Positions 1-7,776 are shown, counted from the first letter of the stretch. The stretch is 8,850 nucleotides of DNA from JAZSQT01 sp045538075 (GCA_045538075.1 JAZSQT010000037.1:1-8850); one strand, 5' to 3'. Numbers and translations: made by a program. The notes: generated by a model from the letters alone, not told the origin.

Positions 1-31
1 ATAAAATTATAAGGTGCTTAAATATATTTTA

Positions 32-2110
32 CTAATTATTCGCAATTAACGAAGTGTAAGTAGCAACTGTAATTATTGAGTCTATATCATCATCAATAGA
101 TGCAATTTGGACTGGTAAATTAAAGCCATTAGTAATTAAAGTTGCTTTATTGAATCCACCGTAATTTATTAATGATGATACTGTCGCATTTGCTGTAGTG
201 TTAGAAGAGAAAATAAATATATCACTATCATCATTAATGGAATCTGCAAGTGTTATATTATTATTTTTAGATATAATATCTTTGCTGTAGTCGCTTATTA
301 TTGAAGTTTTTGACTTAATATTAAGAGATTTAGATAATGAGATATTATTATTGATATAATTATCTATGTTGTTGTTACTTGCTTCAAATCCATTAATAGT
401 GCCACTAATAATAATTTTTTTATTTTTATTAGCAAGTAGTAAACTTGTAGTTAATTGGTTATTATCAGTATTGCCATTTAAATCTTCTAATAATTGTGTT
501 GCAACTATATTAAAATCTTTATTAGAAATTACAACTAAGCCATCAATTTTTTTAGCATTAAATAAATTTTTTGCAAAATTTTTATTTGTATCTAAATTTA
601 AATTATTATCTGCTGATGTATCAATAATTTCTATGTTAGAAATATCTATAGAAGTATATTTAGCAGTTTCTATAATTTTTTCTTTATTGCCAATTAATAC
701 TGGTATCCCAGAATTGTTATTCATAAATTCATAAGCTGCAGTCATTACAGTAGGGTTGCAACCATTAGTAAAACCTATTTTTAGTTTACGGTTTTTGATG
801 TTTTTATTAATAGTGTTACAGAAATATTTTGTTGGATACATTTTTTCTTCAAGGCTAACTTTGTATTCAGCAAAATCTTCAATATTTTTAGTAGCAACTC
901 CAGATTCCATTGCTGCTTTTGCAACAGCAATACTAACTTTTGTATATACTCTTGGGTCAAAAGGTTTTGGAATAATATAATCTTTACCAAATTCTAATTT
1001 TTCTACTCCATAGGCTTGACAAACTGATTTTGGAACGTATTGTTTTGCAAGATCTGCAATAGCATAAGCTGCAGCCTTTTTCATTTCTTCATTAATAGCA
1101 GTAGCTCTAACGTCTAATGCTCCTCTAAAAATAAATGGGAAACATAACACATTATTAACTTGGTTAGGATAATCACTTCTACCAGTAGCCATAATAGCAT
1201 CACTACGGATTTTTTTAACTTCTTCTGGAGTGATTTCTGGGTCAGGATTAGCCATCGCCATGATTATAGGATCTTTTGCCATGCTTTTTATCATATCTGC
1301 AGTAAAAGCACCTTTAGTAGAAAGTCCAAAAAGAACATCACAACCATTGACAGCTTCTTCTAATTTACGTTTATCGGTATCAATAGCAAAATTTTCTTTA
1401 TATTTATTCATACCTTCAGTTCGCCCTTTGTATATAATACCTTTAGTATCGCAAACTGTTAAATTCTCTTTTTTTACACCTAAGCTAATAAATAGTGCAG
1501 CAATAGCAAGGCCAGATGCACCAGCACCATTAATAACTACTTTTATTTTATCAATATCTTTATTGACAATTGAAAGACCATTTAAAAGAGCTGCTCCAGC
1601 AACAATAGCAGTTCCATGCTGGTCATCATGGAATACTGGAATATTCATAGTCTTTTTTAACTCTTCTTCAATGTAAAAACATTCTGGAGCTTTAATATCT
1701 TCAAGATTAATCCCACCAAAAGTTGGCTCTAATAATTGGCAAGTTTTAATTAATTCATCACTATCTTTAGTGTTTACTTCAATATCAAATACATCAATAT
1801 CTGCAAAAGTTTTAAATAAAATACCTTTACCTTCCATAACAGGTTTACCAGCTATGGCACCTATATTGCCTAAACCTAAAACTGCAGTTCCATTTGATAA
1901 AACAGCAACTAGATTGCCTTTAGATGTATATTTATATGCATTTTCATTATCTTCTTGAATTTTTAGACATGGAACAGCAACACCAGGAGAATAAGCTAAA
2001 GATAAATCGTGTTGTGTTTTACATGGTTTTGTAGGTATTACTGCGATTTTACCTGCAACTGGAAAATTATGATAATCAAGAGCTTCTTTAGATAATTTAG
2101 ATTCGCTCAA
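32..2110 (-). CDS. maeB: Hybrid NADP-type malic enzyme (MaeB family) with shortened phosphotransacetylase-like C-terminal domain
   Basis: Catalyses oxidative decarboxylation of malate to pyruvate with NAD(P)+ in the cytosol, linking the TCA pool to pyruvate. The N-terminal catalytic part (about residues 1-430) is well conserved. It has the AYSPGVA segment with the likely catalytic Tyr40, the EGKG segment with Lys95, metal ligands in LEDI (Glu137, Asp138) and FHDDQHGT (Asp163), and the Rossmann motif GAGASG at 195-200. MANPDPE and ATGRSDYPNQVNN follow. Residues about 430-692 align in outline with the phosphotransacetylase-like domain of MaeB and end in a recognisable GFNLPVQIA block. This part is about 260 residues instead of the usual 330 or so, and is rich in Asn, Ser and Ile (runs near 578-592 and 612-620). 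In MaeB this domain is regulatory. The protein has 692 residues against about 760 for E. coli MaeB. The start is TTG at 2110, fixed by AGGAGG 5 nt upstream; there is no ATG near it. The stop is TAG. Cofactor preference cannot be read with certainty. Confidence 0.95.
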   Translation of the reverse strand: MSESKLSKEALDYHNFPVAGKIAVIPTKPCKTQHDLSLAYSPGVAVPCLKIQEDNENAYKYTSKGNLVAVLSNGTAVLGLGNIGAIAGKPVMEGKGILFKTFADIDVFDIEVNTKDSDELIKTCQLLEPTFGGINLEDIKAPECFYIEEELKKTMNIPVFHDDQHGTAIVAGAALLNGLSIVNKDIDKIKVVINGAGASGLAIAALFISLGVKKENLTVCDTKGIIYKGRTEGMNKYKENFAIDTDKRKLEEAVNGCDVLFGLSTKGAFTADMIKSMAKDPIIMAMANPDPEITPEEVKKIRSDAIMATGRSDYPNQVNNVLCFPFIFRGALDVRATAINEEMKKAAAYAIADLAKQYVPKSVCQAYGVEKLEFGKDYIIPKPFDPRVYTKVSIAVAKAAMESGVATKNIEDFAEYKVSLEEKMYPTKYFCNTINKNIKNRKLKIGFTNGCNPTVMTAAYEFMNNNSGIPVLIGNKEKIIETAKYTSIDISNIEIIDTSADNNLNLDTNKNFAKNLFNAKKIDGLVVISNKDFNIVATQLLEDLNGNTDNNQLTTSLLLANKNKKIIISGTINGFEASNNNIDNYINNNISLSKSLNIKSKTSIISDYSKDIISKNNNITLADSINDDSDIFIFSSNTTANATVSSLINYGGFNKATLITNGFNLPVQIASIDDDIDSIITVATYTSLIANN

Positions 2111-2121
2111 AGTCCCCTCCT
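2111..2121 (-). promoter_or_regulatory. Ribosome binding site fixing the TTG start of the malic enzyme
   Basis: On the minus strand AGGAGG (2121-2116) lies 5 nt before TTG at 2110-2108. The protein reads MSESKLSKEAL from there, as in other MaeB proteins, and the next in-frame Met is residue 92, inside the catalytic domain. The strong Shine-Dalgarno site makes the non-ATG start convincing. Confidence 0.85.
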
Positions 2122-2147
2122 AAAAATAAGTATATTTTTTTTAAACT

Positions 2148-2174
2148 AAAAATATACCATAATTGTATATTTTT
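2148..2174. repeat. Perfect 10-bp inverted repeat with 7-nt spacer upstream of the malic enzyme gene
   Basis: AAAAATATAC (2148-2157) and GTATATTTTT (2165-2174) are exact reverse complements around a 7-nt spacer. The repeat covers the proposed -10 and spacer and overlaps the last two bases of the proposed -35 of the malic enzyme promoter, so it could be a repressor operator. It also lies 22 nt past the transporter stop on the minus strand, with a T-run in the second arm, so it could instead be a weak intrinsic terminator for that gene. The stem has only one G-C pair. Confidence 0.45.
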
Positions 2175-2178
2175 GCAA
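2151..2178 (-). promoter_or_regulatory. Probable sigma-70 promoter of the malic enzyme gene
   Basis: Read on the minus strand, TTGCAA (2178-2173) is followed after 16 nt by TATATT (2156-2151). Transcription would start near 2144, giving a leader of about 34 nt that contains the AGGAGG site. It sits in the 85-bp gap after the transporter gene, so the malic enzyme could be transcribed both from here and by read-through. The AT-rich context makes chance matches likely, so this is a moderate call. Confidence 0.5.
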
Positions 2179-2195
2179 TAGTAGTTTTTTTAGAA

Positions 2196-3086
2196 CTATT
2201 TTTTTGCATAGGCTAAAATAGGAACAGCTGATAGTATAAATATAAATCCAATAATATCCATATAAGTAAATTTTGTGCCAAGTAGTAAATAAGAAAATAT
2301 TGCTGCAGATACTGGTTCAATAGATGCTATAATAGTTCCTTTTACTGCTCCAATATAACTTAACCCTTTTAAAAACAAAGTAAATGCTAAAGCTGTTCCA
2401 AAAATAGAAATAAAACTAATGCCAATAATAGATTGGATATCTAAATTTACAGGCACTAACCAAAATCCACTAATAAAAAAAAGAAAAATCCCACCAATAA
2501 GCATAGAATAACCAGTTACAACTGTGCTACCCCATTTTTGGATAATTTTAATTGGTAAGATTGAACAAATTGCTGCCGTAATAGCTGCGCTAATTCCCCA
2601 AAATAGACCATTTAAAGATATTGCAAGGGAGCCAATTTTTCCATGAGTAGCTATTAAAAATACGCCAAATACAGCAAAAATAACTGTAATTAATTCTTTT
2701 TTAGTAGGAAATTTTTTAATCCAAATACACATAAAAATCATTACAAGAATTGGTTCTAAATATTGTAAAACAGTTGCAGTGCCTGCATTAGTTGCTTCAA
2801 CTGCAGCAAGATACGTATATTGACACGTCATTAATCCACAAATAGCAAAGATTATTAAAATTAATCTATCTTTTTTGTCTTTAAGAATGCCAATAAATTG
2901 ATAAGCATATCTATTAAATCCAAATAGTATTAGTAAAATTCCAGCTACTATCATTCTGACTACAGTAAGCCAAGAAGAGTCTAAATTTTTTTGTGAAAAT
3001 AAATATTCTCCACAAGTTCCAGAAAACCCCCAACAAATCGCTCCAGCCATAGTTAATAATATGCCTTTTAAAGTATTGCTGTCCAT
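2196..3086 (-). CDS. EamA/DMT-family inner-membrane transporter
   Basis: A drug/metabolite transporter superfamily protein of 296 residues, the usual length for two tandem EamA domains (about 6-147 and 155-293). About ten hydrophobic segments are visible, roughly at 6-26, 38-56, 73-95, 100-120, 129-147, 157-178, 190-210, 217-238, 244-268 and 274-293. Family hallmarks are the N-terminal GAICWGFSG, the first-repeat LQYLEPILVMI and the second-repeat ASIEPVSAAIFSYLLLGT. The usual acidic residue of the LGE motif is Thr here. The substrate cannot be predicted: the family includes amino-acid, metabolite and drug exporters. The ATG at 3086 is preceded by AAGGA at 5-nt spacing. The gene shares its strand with the malic enzyme, 85 bp upstream of it, and is divergent from xerD. 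I see no convincing promoter of its own; a TATAAT at 3094-3099 is very close to the start codon. Confidence 0.9.
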   Translation of the reverse strand: MDSNTLKGILLTMAGAICWGFSGTCGEYLFSQKNLDSSWLTVVRMIVAGILLILFGFNRYAYQFIGILKDKKDRLILIIFAICGLMTCQYTYLAAVEATNAGTATVLQYLEPILVMIFMCIWIKKFPTKKELITVIFAVFGVFLIATHGKIGSLAISLNGLFWGISAAITAAICSILPIKIIQKWGSTVVTGYSMLIGGIFLFFISGFWLVPVNLDIQSIIGISFISIFGTALAFTLFLKGLSYIGAVKGTIIASIEPVSAAIFSYLLLGTKFTYMDIIGFIFILSAVPILAYAKK

Positions 3087-3117
3087 TAATATCCTTGATT
3101 ATATGCGTATTAATTAT

Positions 3118-3147
3118 TGATATATAAAAAATTTAGCTTTTATATCA
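3118..3147. repeat. Small inverted repeat in the divergent intergenic region
   Basis: TGATATA (3118-3124) is the exact reverse complement of TATATCA (3141-3147), with a 16-nt spacer that itself carries A-run and T-run ends that can pair. It lies 32-61 bp upstream of the transporter start codon, where an operator or promoter would be expected. The DNA here is nearly all A/T, so chance is a serious alternative. Confidence 0.25.
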
Positions 3148-3211
3148 TAAATATTTATTAAATTCTATAAGTAATGGTTATTATCTATTATTGAGTGTAT
3201 ATTTATACTGC

Positions 3212-3240
3212 TTGCCAGTCAATTTTCCATTTGTTATAAT
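3212..3240 (+). promoter_or_regulatory. Sigma-70 promoter of the xerD-to-ybeY operon
   Basis: TTGCCA (3212-3217), a 17-nt spacer and a perfect TATAAT (3235-3240) form the best promoter in the window. The start of transcription would be near 3247, leaving a leader of about 26 nt before GTG at 3273. No other promoter-like site of this quality lies inside the operon junctions, so the four genes are probably co-transcribed from here. Confidence 0.75.
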
Positions 3241-3259
3241 ATGTTTAAGAATAATAAAT

Positions 3260-3263
3260 GGAG
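3260..3263 (+). promoter_or_regulatory. Ribosome binding site that favours the GTG start of xerD
   Basis: GGAG at 3260-3263 lies 9 nt before GTG at 3273. The in-frame ATG at 3258 overlaps this site, has no Shine-Dalgarno of its own and would leave a leader of only about 11 nt from the mapped promoter. GTG is therefore the better start. Confidence 0.65.
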
Positions 3264-3272
3264 TTTTTTATA

Positions 3273-4175
3273 GTGTCAGAAGAAATTAGCCAACTTCAAG
3301 TTTTTAAAAATTTTAAACAATATTTGCGTCTTGAATTAGGTATGGCTGATAATTCTGTTGAAGCATACTTATTAGATGTTGAAAAATTTGCCCAGTATTA
3401 CAAAAAAAATATTATTAATATAAAACCAGAAGAAATTATTTCATATATGGCATTTATGCGTAGAACTGGGTTATCTCTTGAAACAATTTTACGTAGATTA
3501 TCTGGATTGTCTTGTTTTTACGATTATTTATTAATAGAAAAAGAAATTAAAGTTAATCCAGTTGAATTTGTATCAAAACCAAAAAAATGGGATAAATTAC
3601 CTGAATTTTTAAGTTTTGAAGAAGTTGAAAAAATTTTAGAATATTCTGACCTTTCTTCTGCAAAAGGAATGAGAGATACTTTAATGTTAGAAACAATGTA
3701 TGCTTCAGGCATGCGTGTTAGTGAATTAATTGCAGTAAAAACGACAGATATTGACTATAAAAGAGGATTTATAAAAGTAATTGGTAAGGGTTCAAAAGAA
3801 AGAATAGTGCCAATTTATGATTCTCTACTCGTTAAGATAGAAGATTATTTGCCTATCCGTCATAATTACTTTATTAAAGATAGAGATGAGGGGTGGTTAT
3901 TTCCAAATAAAAATGGTAGTTTTTTAACAAGGCAATACGTATGGCAATGGGTTAAAGAAATATGTTTAAAATCAGGTATAAAGAAGCACGTTTCACCTCA
4001 TACATTGAGACATAGTTTTGCTACTCATTTATTATCTGGTGGGGCAGATTTAAGAACTATCCAAATTTTTTTAGGGCATACAAATATAACTACTACAGAA
4101 ATTTATACTCATGTTACAGATGATCAAAAAAGAAATGTTATTCTTAATCATCATCCGAGGTATAGTAGAAAATGA
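3273..4175 (+). CDS. xerD: Tyrosine recombinase XerD (XerC/XerD family)
   Basis: Site-specific recombinase that resolves chromosome dimers at dif with its XerC/XerD partner and FtsK. It has an N-terminal SAM-like core-binding domain (about residues 1-90) and a C-terminal catalytic domain. All six catalytic residues are present, counted from the GTG start: Arg148 (SGMRVSELI), Lys172 (GKGSKER), His243 and Arg246 (PHTLRHSFATHLL), His269 (LGHTNITTTE) and nucleophile Tyr278 (IYTHV). From this start, Arg148 and Lys172 carry the same numbers as in E. coli XerD and the length is 300 against 298, which supports GTG over the ATG at 3258 (305 residues). Calling it XerD and not XerC or a single Xer rests on overall resemblance. 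No phage or integron genes are nearby, so a housekeeping role is likely. It is first in a four-gene operon, and its TGA overlaps the next ATG (ATGA). Confidence 0.93.
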   Translation: MSEEISQLQVFKNFKQYLRLELGMADNSVEAYLLDVEKFAQYYKKNIINIKPEEIISYMAFMRRTGLSLETILRRLSGLSCFYDYLLIEKEIKVNPVEFVSKPKKWDKLPEFLSFEEVEKILEYSDLSSAKGMRDTLMLETMYASGMRVSELIAVKTTDIDYKRGFIKVIGKGSKERIVPIYDSLLVKIEDYLPIRHNYFIKDRDEGWLFPNKNGSFLTRQYVWQWVKEICLKSGIKKHVSPHTLRHSFATHLLSGGADLRTIQIFLGHTNITTTEIYTHVTDDQKRNVILNHHPRYSRK

Positions 4176-6811
4176 GAGTTGTTATTACTCATATTCAACC
4201 TGATTTTGATGCTTTAGCTAGTGCATACGGTGCATTAAAATTGCATAACTGTGAGCATATTGCTATGATTACAAATAGTGAGCCTAATGTTTACGATTTT
4301 ATAAAATCGTCCTTTAGTAATATACCTATAAAAAGATATTCTGAAAAAGATATTGATAATATATTATCTATTGATTTGCTTGTTATTACAGATTGTAAAC
4401 AGAAAAAACGATTAGGCAAATTATCACAACTATTAGATAAATCAAAAGAAATTATTATTTATGATCATCACCCAGATTATAAAAAAGATATAGAAAATGC
4501 TACTTATATTTCATTAAATTATGGGTCATCAACTAGTATAGTCGTAAAGAAAATTATAGAAAATAATATAGACATAATGCCTTTAGAGGCTACATTTTTT
4601 GGATTAGGGGTATATGAGGATACTGGATTATTAACTTTTGAAAGCACGAAATATGAAGATATAGAAGTAGTCGGTTGGCTACTAAAAAAAGGAATGAAAA
4701 CTTCAATAATTAGTGATTTTGTGAAACGTGATTTAAATAGAAGTCAAGTTTTTATTCTTAATGAATTATTATTAAATTTATCAATAATAACTATATCAGG
4801 AGTAAATGTTGCATTATCTTATGCAACAAGTGATGAATACGTTGATGAAGTATCATACATAGTTCAACGTCTAATGGTTATGGAGGGATTAGAGTGTTTT
4901 TTTAGTCTAATTTCTACTGGTGGTAGGATAATTCTTGTTTGTAGAAGTAAAACACCAAAAGTTGATGTATCTTTAATAGCTGCCCAATTTGGTGGTGGTG
5001 GTCATATTGGAGCTGCTTCTGCAATAATAAAAGATTTATTTTTACCAGAAGCTATAGAGAAGTTAAAATATACTATTAGAGAAAGTATAAGACCGGTAAA
5101 AACAGTATCGGAACTAATGAATAGTCCAGTAAAATACGTAAAAAGTAATACGACTTTTAAAAAAGCTATGGCTATTACAATGAAGTATAATCTTAATAAT
5201 ATGCCAGTAGTTAAAGACGATAAAACGATTGGTATTATATCAAGAAGAGATATTATTGATGGCATTAAACATAACTTAAACAATGAACCAATAAACGATA
5301 TAATGCAGGTAGAATTTGATATTGTTTCTCCTGAAACACCATTTTATTTAGCTGAAGAAATAATGATTTGTAAAGGTCAAAAATTATTGCCTGTAGAAGA
5401 TAATAATAAATTAGTTGGTGTTATAACAAGAACAGATCTTTTAAGATTAATGCATGAAGAATATATTTTGCAAAATGAAGAAGCAATTAAAGGTAGAAAT
5501 TTCTTAGGTATATCAAGGAAACGGAATTTAAAAGGGCGTTTACTTGAATCTTTACCTAAAAAAATTGTATCAATATTAGATGATATAGGTAAATTAGCAG
5601 AAACAGAAAATATGCAAGCATTTGTTGTTGGTGGATTTGTTCGTGATTTATTGATGAAAAATGAAAATTTTGATATAGATATTGTGATAGAGGGTGATGC
5701 AAGAAAGTTTGCTTGCCGTTATGCAGAAGTAAAAGGAGGCAAAGCAAGTATTCACGAAAAATTTAAGACGGCAGTAGTTGTTTTACCAGATGGATTTAAA
5801 ATTGACTTTGCAACAGCAAGAACAGAATATTATATGACACCAGCAGCAGCACCAGAAGTTGAAGAAGCATCAATTAGAAACGACTTATATAGAAGAGATT
5901 TTACTATTAATGCAATGGCAATTCGTCTTGATGGCAAAAATTATGGATTATTGTTAGACTTTTTTTCTGGGCAAAAAGATATTAATGAGAAAAAAATAAG
6001 GGCATTACATTCATTAAGTTTTGTAGATGATCCATCAAGAGCATTTAGGGCAATTCGCTTTGCTGTTAGATTTGATTTTAGTATAGGTAGCCATACAGAA
6101 AGGTTAATTAAACATGCAGAAAGCCTTAATTTGTTTGGTCAAATAGTGGGGCAAAGATTATTTTTGGAATTAAAGTATATTTTAGATGAACAAAAATATA
6201 TGAAAGCCTTTGAACTTATGAAAAAATATAATTTATTGCGTTTTTTCTGTGATAAATTTCAAATAGATGAATTTACTAAAGAAAAATTTGTTAGATTAGA
6301 ACAATTAGTTAGTTGGTATAGATTTCAAATTAAAAACGATATTGATTTATGGAGAAGTAGATTTATACTGTTTTTTTACTCTTTAAATTTTAATGATTAT
6401 AAAGATATGTTAAATAGATTTAACCAATCAGAAAAACTTATGGATATGCTCCTAAAAGATTACGGTAGCGTCTATAATATTTTAAATGAAATAAAAAAAG
6501 AAAAAGATTTAAAACCATCTAAAATTGTAAAAATATGTAGTGTTGCTTCACCAGAAGTATTGCTTGTTGTTGCCTCAATAGTTGGTGAAGAAAAACAATT
6601 TATTATAAAAAATTTTCTTACAGATTACAGTAAAGTTGAACCTTTATTAAATGGTGATGATTTGAAATTATTAGGGCTTAAAAGAGGTCCACAATTTAAA
6701 GAAGTATTAGAAAAATTGAAAAATGCACGTCTTGATGGATTAGTAAAAGATAAAGGTGATGAAGAAGGATTTGTGTTAGGTTATATATCAAATTTACCTA
6801 AAGAGGATTAA
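4172..6811 (+). CDS. DHH phosphodiesterase-CBS-tRNA nucleotidyltransferase/poly(A) polymerase fusion (likely A-adding enzyme)
   Basis: An 879-residue fusion. Residues about 1-290 are a DHH/DHHA1 phosphodiesterase module with every family motif: His7, Asp11, Asp13 (HIQPDFDALAS), Asp74 (ITDCKQ), Asp98-His99-His100 (DHHPD), Asp150 (YEDTG) and the DHHA1 GGGGHIGAAS at 274-283. Residues about 311-368 and 374-430 are a CBS pair, which in other proteins binds adenine nucleotides. From about 480 comes a class II nucleotidyltransferase head: VGGFVRD (486-492), metal-binding Asp501 and Asp503 (FDIDIV), RRDFTINAMA from 574, then DDPSRAFRAIRFA from 619, equivalent to the EDxxR base-selecting motif. A helical RNA-binding tail follows. 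The same layout is known for the long A-adding tRNA enzyme of Aquifex, which completes CCA ends after a separate CC-adding enzyme. A-adding is thus more likely than full CCA addition or poly(A) synthesis, but not proven. The ATG overlaps the xerD stop by 4 bp (coupling); GAGG lies at 4157-4160. Confidence 0.92.
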   Translation: MRVVITHIQPDFDALASAYGALKLHNCEHIAMITNSEPNVYDFIKSSFSNIPIKRYSEKDIDNILSIDLLVITDCKQKKRLGKLSQLLDKSKEIIIYDHHPDYKKDIENATYISLNYGSSTSIVVKKIIENNIDIMPLEATFFGLGVYEDTGLLTFESTKYEDIEVVGWLLKKGMKTSIISDFVKRDLNRSQVFILNELLLNLSIITISGVNVALSYATSDEYVDEVSYIVQRLMVMEGLECFFSLISTGGRIILVCRSKTPKVDVSLIAAQFGGGGHIGAASAIIKDLFLPEAIEKLKYTIRESIRPVKTVSELMNSPVKYVKSNTTFKKAMAITMKYNLNNMPVVKDDKTIGIISRRDIIDGIKHNLNNEPINDIMQVEFDIVSPETPFYLAEEIMICKGQKLLPVEDNNKLVGVITRTDLLRLMHEEYILQNEEAIKGRNFLGISRKRNLKGRLLESLPKKIVSILDDIGKLAETENMQAFVVGGFVRDLLMKNENFDIDIVIEGDARKFACRYAEVKGGKASIHEKFKTAVVVLPDGFKIDFATARTEYYMTPAAAPEVEEASIRNDLYRRDFTINAMAIRLDGKNYGLLLDFFSGQKDINEKKIRALHSLSFVDDPSRAFRAIRFAVRFDFSIGSHTERLIKHAESLNLFGQIVGQRLFLELKYILDEQKYMKAFELMKKYNLLRFFCDKFQIDEFTKEKFVRLEQLVSWYRFQIKNDIDLWRSRFILFFYSLNFNDYKDMLNRFNQSEKLMDMLLKDYGSVYNILNEIKKEKDLKPSKIVKICSVASPEVLLVVASIVGEEKQFIIKNFLTDYSKVEPLLNGDDLKLLGLKRGPQFKEVLEKLKNARLDGLVKDKGDEEGFVLGYISNLPKED

Positions 6812-6816
6812 TTTTA

Positions 6817-7776
6817 ATGGAAATAATTAAAGAAACTCTCGTGCCAGTTGCTATTTTGCCAATATTATTGGGTAGGCAAGATTCAAATTTGAAAATGATA
6901 GCTCAAGAACTAAATGTAAAAATATCGGTTTTTGGAGAACAAGTTACAGTTACTGCAAATGATGAAGAAAGTGCCCTTGAAACTTTAAGGTTAATAGAGC
7001 ATTTATCTAATATAGCAAGAGAAAGAGATATATCAAGCCAAGATGTAGCTTGTGCAATTAAGATGGTTACAAAAAACGAGGGAGCAAAAATTTCTGAAGT
7101 ATTATCAGAAAATATAAAAGTTGGTGGTAGGGTTAAAAATGTCGTAGCAAAGTCGCCAGCTCAAAAGTCTTACGTTGAGGCAATGAAAAAATCAGATATG
7201 GTTTTTGGTATTGGTCCAGCTGGAACTGGCAAAACGTATCTTGCTATGGCAATGGCAGTAAATCAATTTTTAAATAAGAAAATTGATAGGATAATATTAG
7301 CTCGTCCAGCTGTTGAAGCTGGCGAAAAGTTAGGATTTCTTCCTGGAGATATTGCAGACAAAATTAACCCATATTTGCGTCCATTATACGATGCCCTTTA
7401 TTCTATGATGGATATTGATTACGTTGGTAAATTAATAGAAAAAGGTATTATAGAAGTTGCTCCTCTTGCTTTTATGCGTGGTAGGACACTAAACGATTCA
7501 TTTGTTATATTAGATGAGGCACAAAATACGACAGAAGAACAAATGAAAATGTTTCTTACTCGCTTAGGTTTTAATTCAAAGGCTGTTATAACTGGAGACA
7601 TTACACAAGTTGATTTGCCAAGTGAAAAAAAATCAGGTTTAATTACTGCTATAAATGTTTTAAAAGATATAAATGATATTAAATTTATTAAATTTTCCGA
7701 AAGAGATGTTGTTAGGCACCCGTTAGTATCAAAAATAGTTCAAGCCTATGATAGAGCAATGAAAGGTGATATATAG
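6817..7776 (+). CDS. phoH: PhoH-like ATPase (YbeZ/PhoH family)
   Basis: Cytosolic P-loop ATPase of 319 residues, a normal length for the family. Residues about 1-100 form the KH-like N-terminal region typical of YbeZ-type PhoH proteins (ILLGRQDSNLKMIAQEL). The ATPase domain follows, with Walker A GPAGTGKT at 133-140 (Lys139, Thr140), Walker B VILDEAQN with Asp233 and Glu234, and a sensor-like ITGDITQVDLP. YbeZ is linked to RNA metabolism and interacts with YbeY in other bacteria; its exact activity is still debated. The ATG lies 5 bp after the preceding stop, and its Shine-Dalgarno AGAGGA (6802-6807) is inside the end of the upstream gene. The next gene, ybeY, begins directly after its TAG. 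The membrane HD-hydrolase gene that often stands between phoH and ybeY in other phyla is absent. Confidence 0.95.
   Translation: MEIIKETLVPVAILPILLGRQDSNLKMIAQELNVKISVFGEQVTVTANDEESALETLRLIEHLSNIARERDISSQDVACAIKMVTKNEGAKISEVLSENIKVGGRVKNVVAKSPAQKSYVEAMKKSDMVFGIGPAGTGKTYLAMAMAVNQFLNKKIDRIILARPAVEAGEKLGFLPGDIADKINPYLRPLYDALYSMMDIDYVGKLIEKGIIEVAPLAFMRGRTLNDSFVILDEAQNTTEEQMKMFLTRLGFNSKAVITGDITQVDLPSEKKSGLITAINVLKDINDIKFIKFSERDVVRHPLVSKIVQAYDRAMKGDI

Noticed and set aside
366..734. Open frame antisense to the malic enzyme C-terminal domain that would encode a hydrophobic protein
   Set aside because: Its Leu/Ile richness is just the antisense reading of Asn/Lys/Asp-rich codons. It has no ribosome site and lies wholly inside a real gene.
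1230..1676. 148-codon open frame antisense to the conserved malic enzyme catalytic domain
   Set aside because: The opposite strand encodes clear malic enzyme motifs; this frame shows no recognisable domain and no ribosome site.
3094..3099. TATAAT on the minus strand just before the transporter start
   Set aside because: It is only 7 bp from the ribosome site, so the leader would be almost absent, and there is no -35-like hexamer at the right distance.
3197..3208. Short palindrome GTATA-TT-TATAC upstream of the xerD promoter
   Set aside because: Five-bp A/T-rich arms are expected by chance in this composition, and it lies just outside the promoter core.
3273..4175. Tyrosine recombinase considered as an integrase of a mobile element or integron
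   Set aside because: It has XerD length and residue spacing, lies in a housekeeping operon, and shows no attachment-site repeats or cargo genes nearby.
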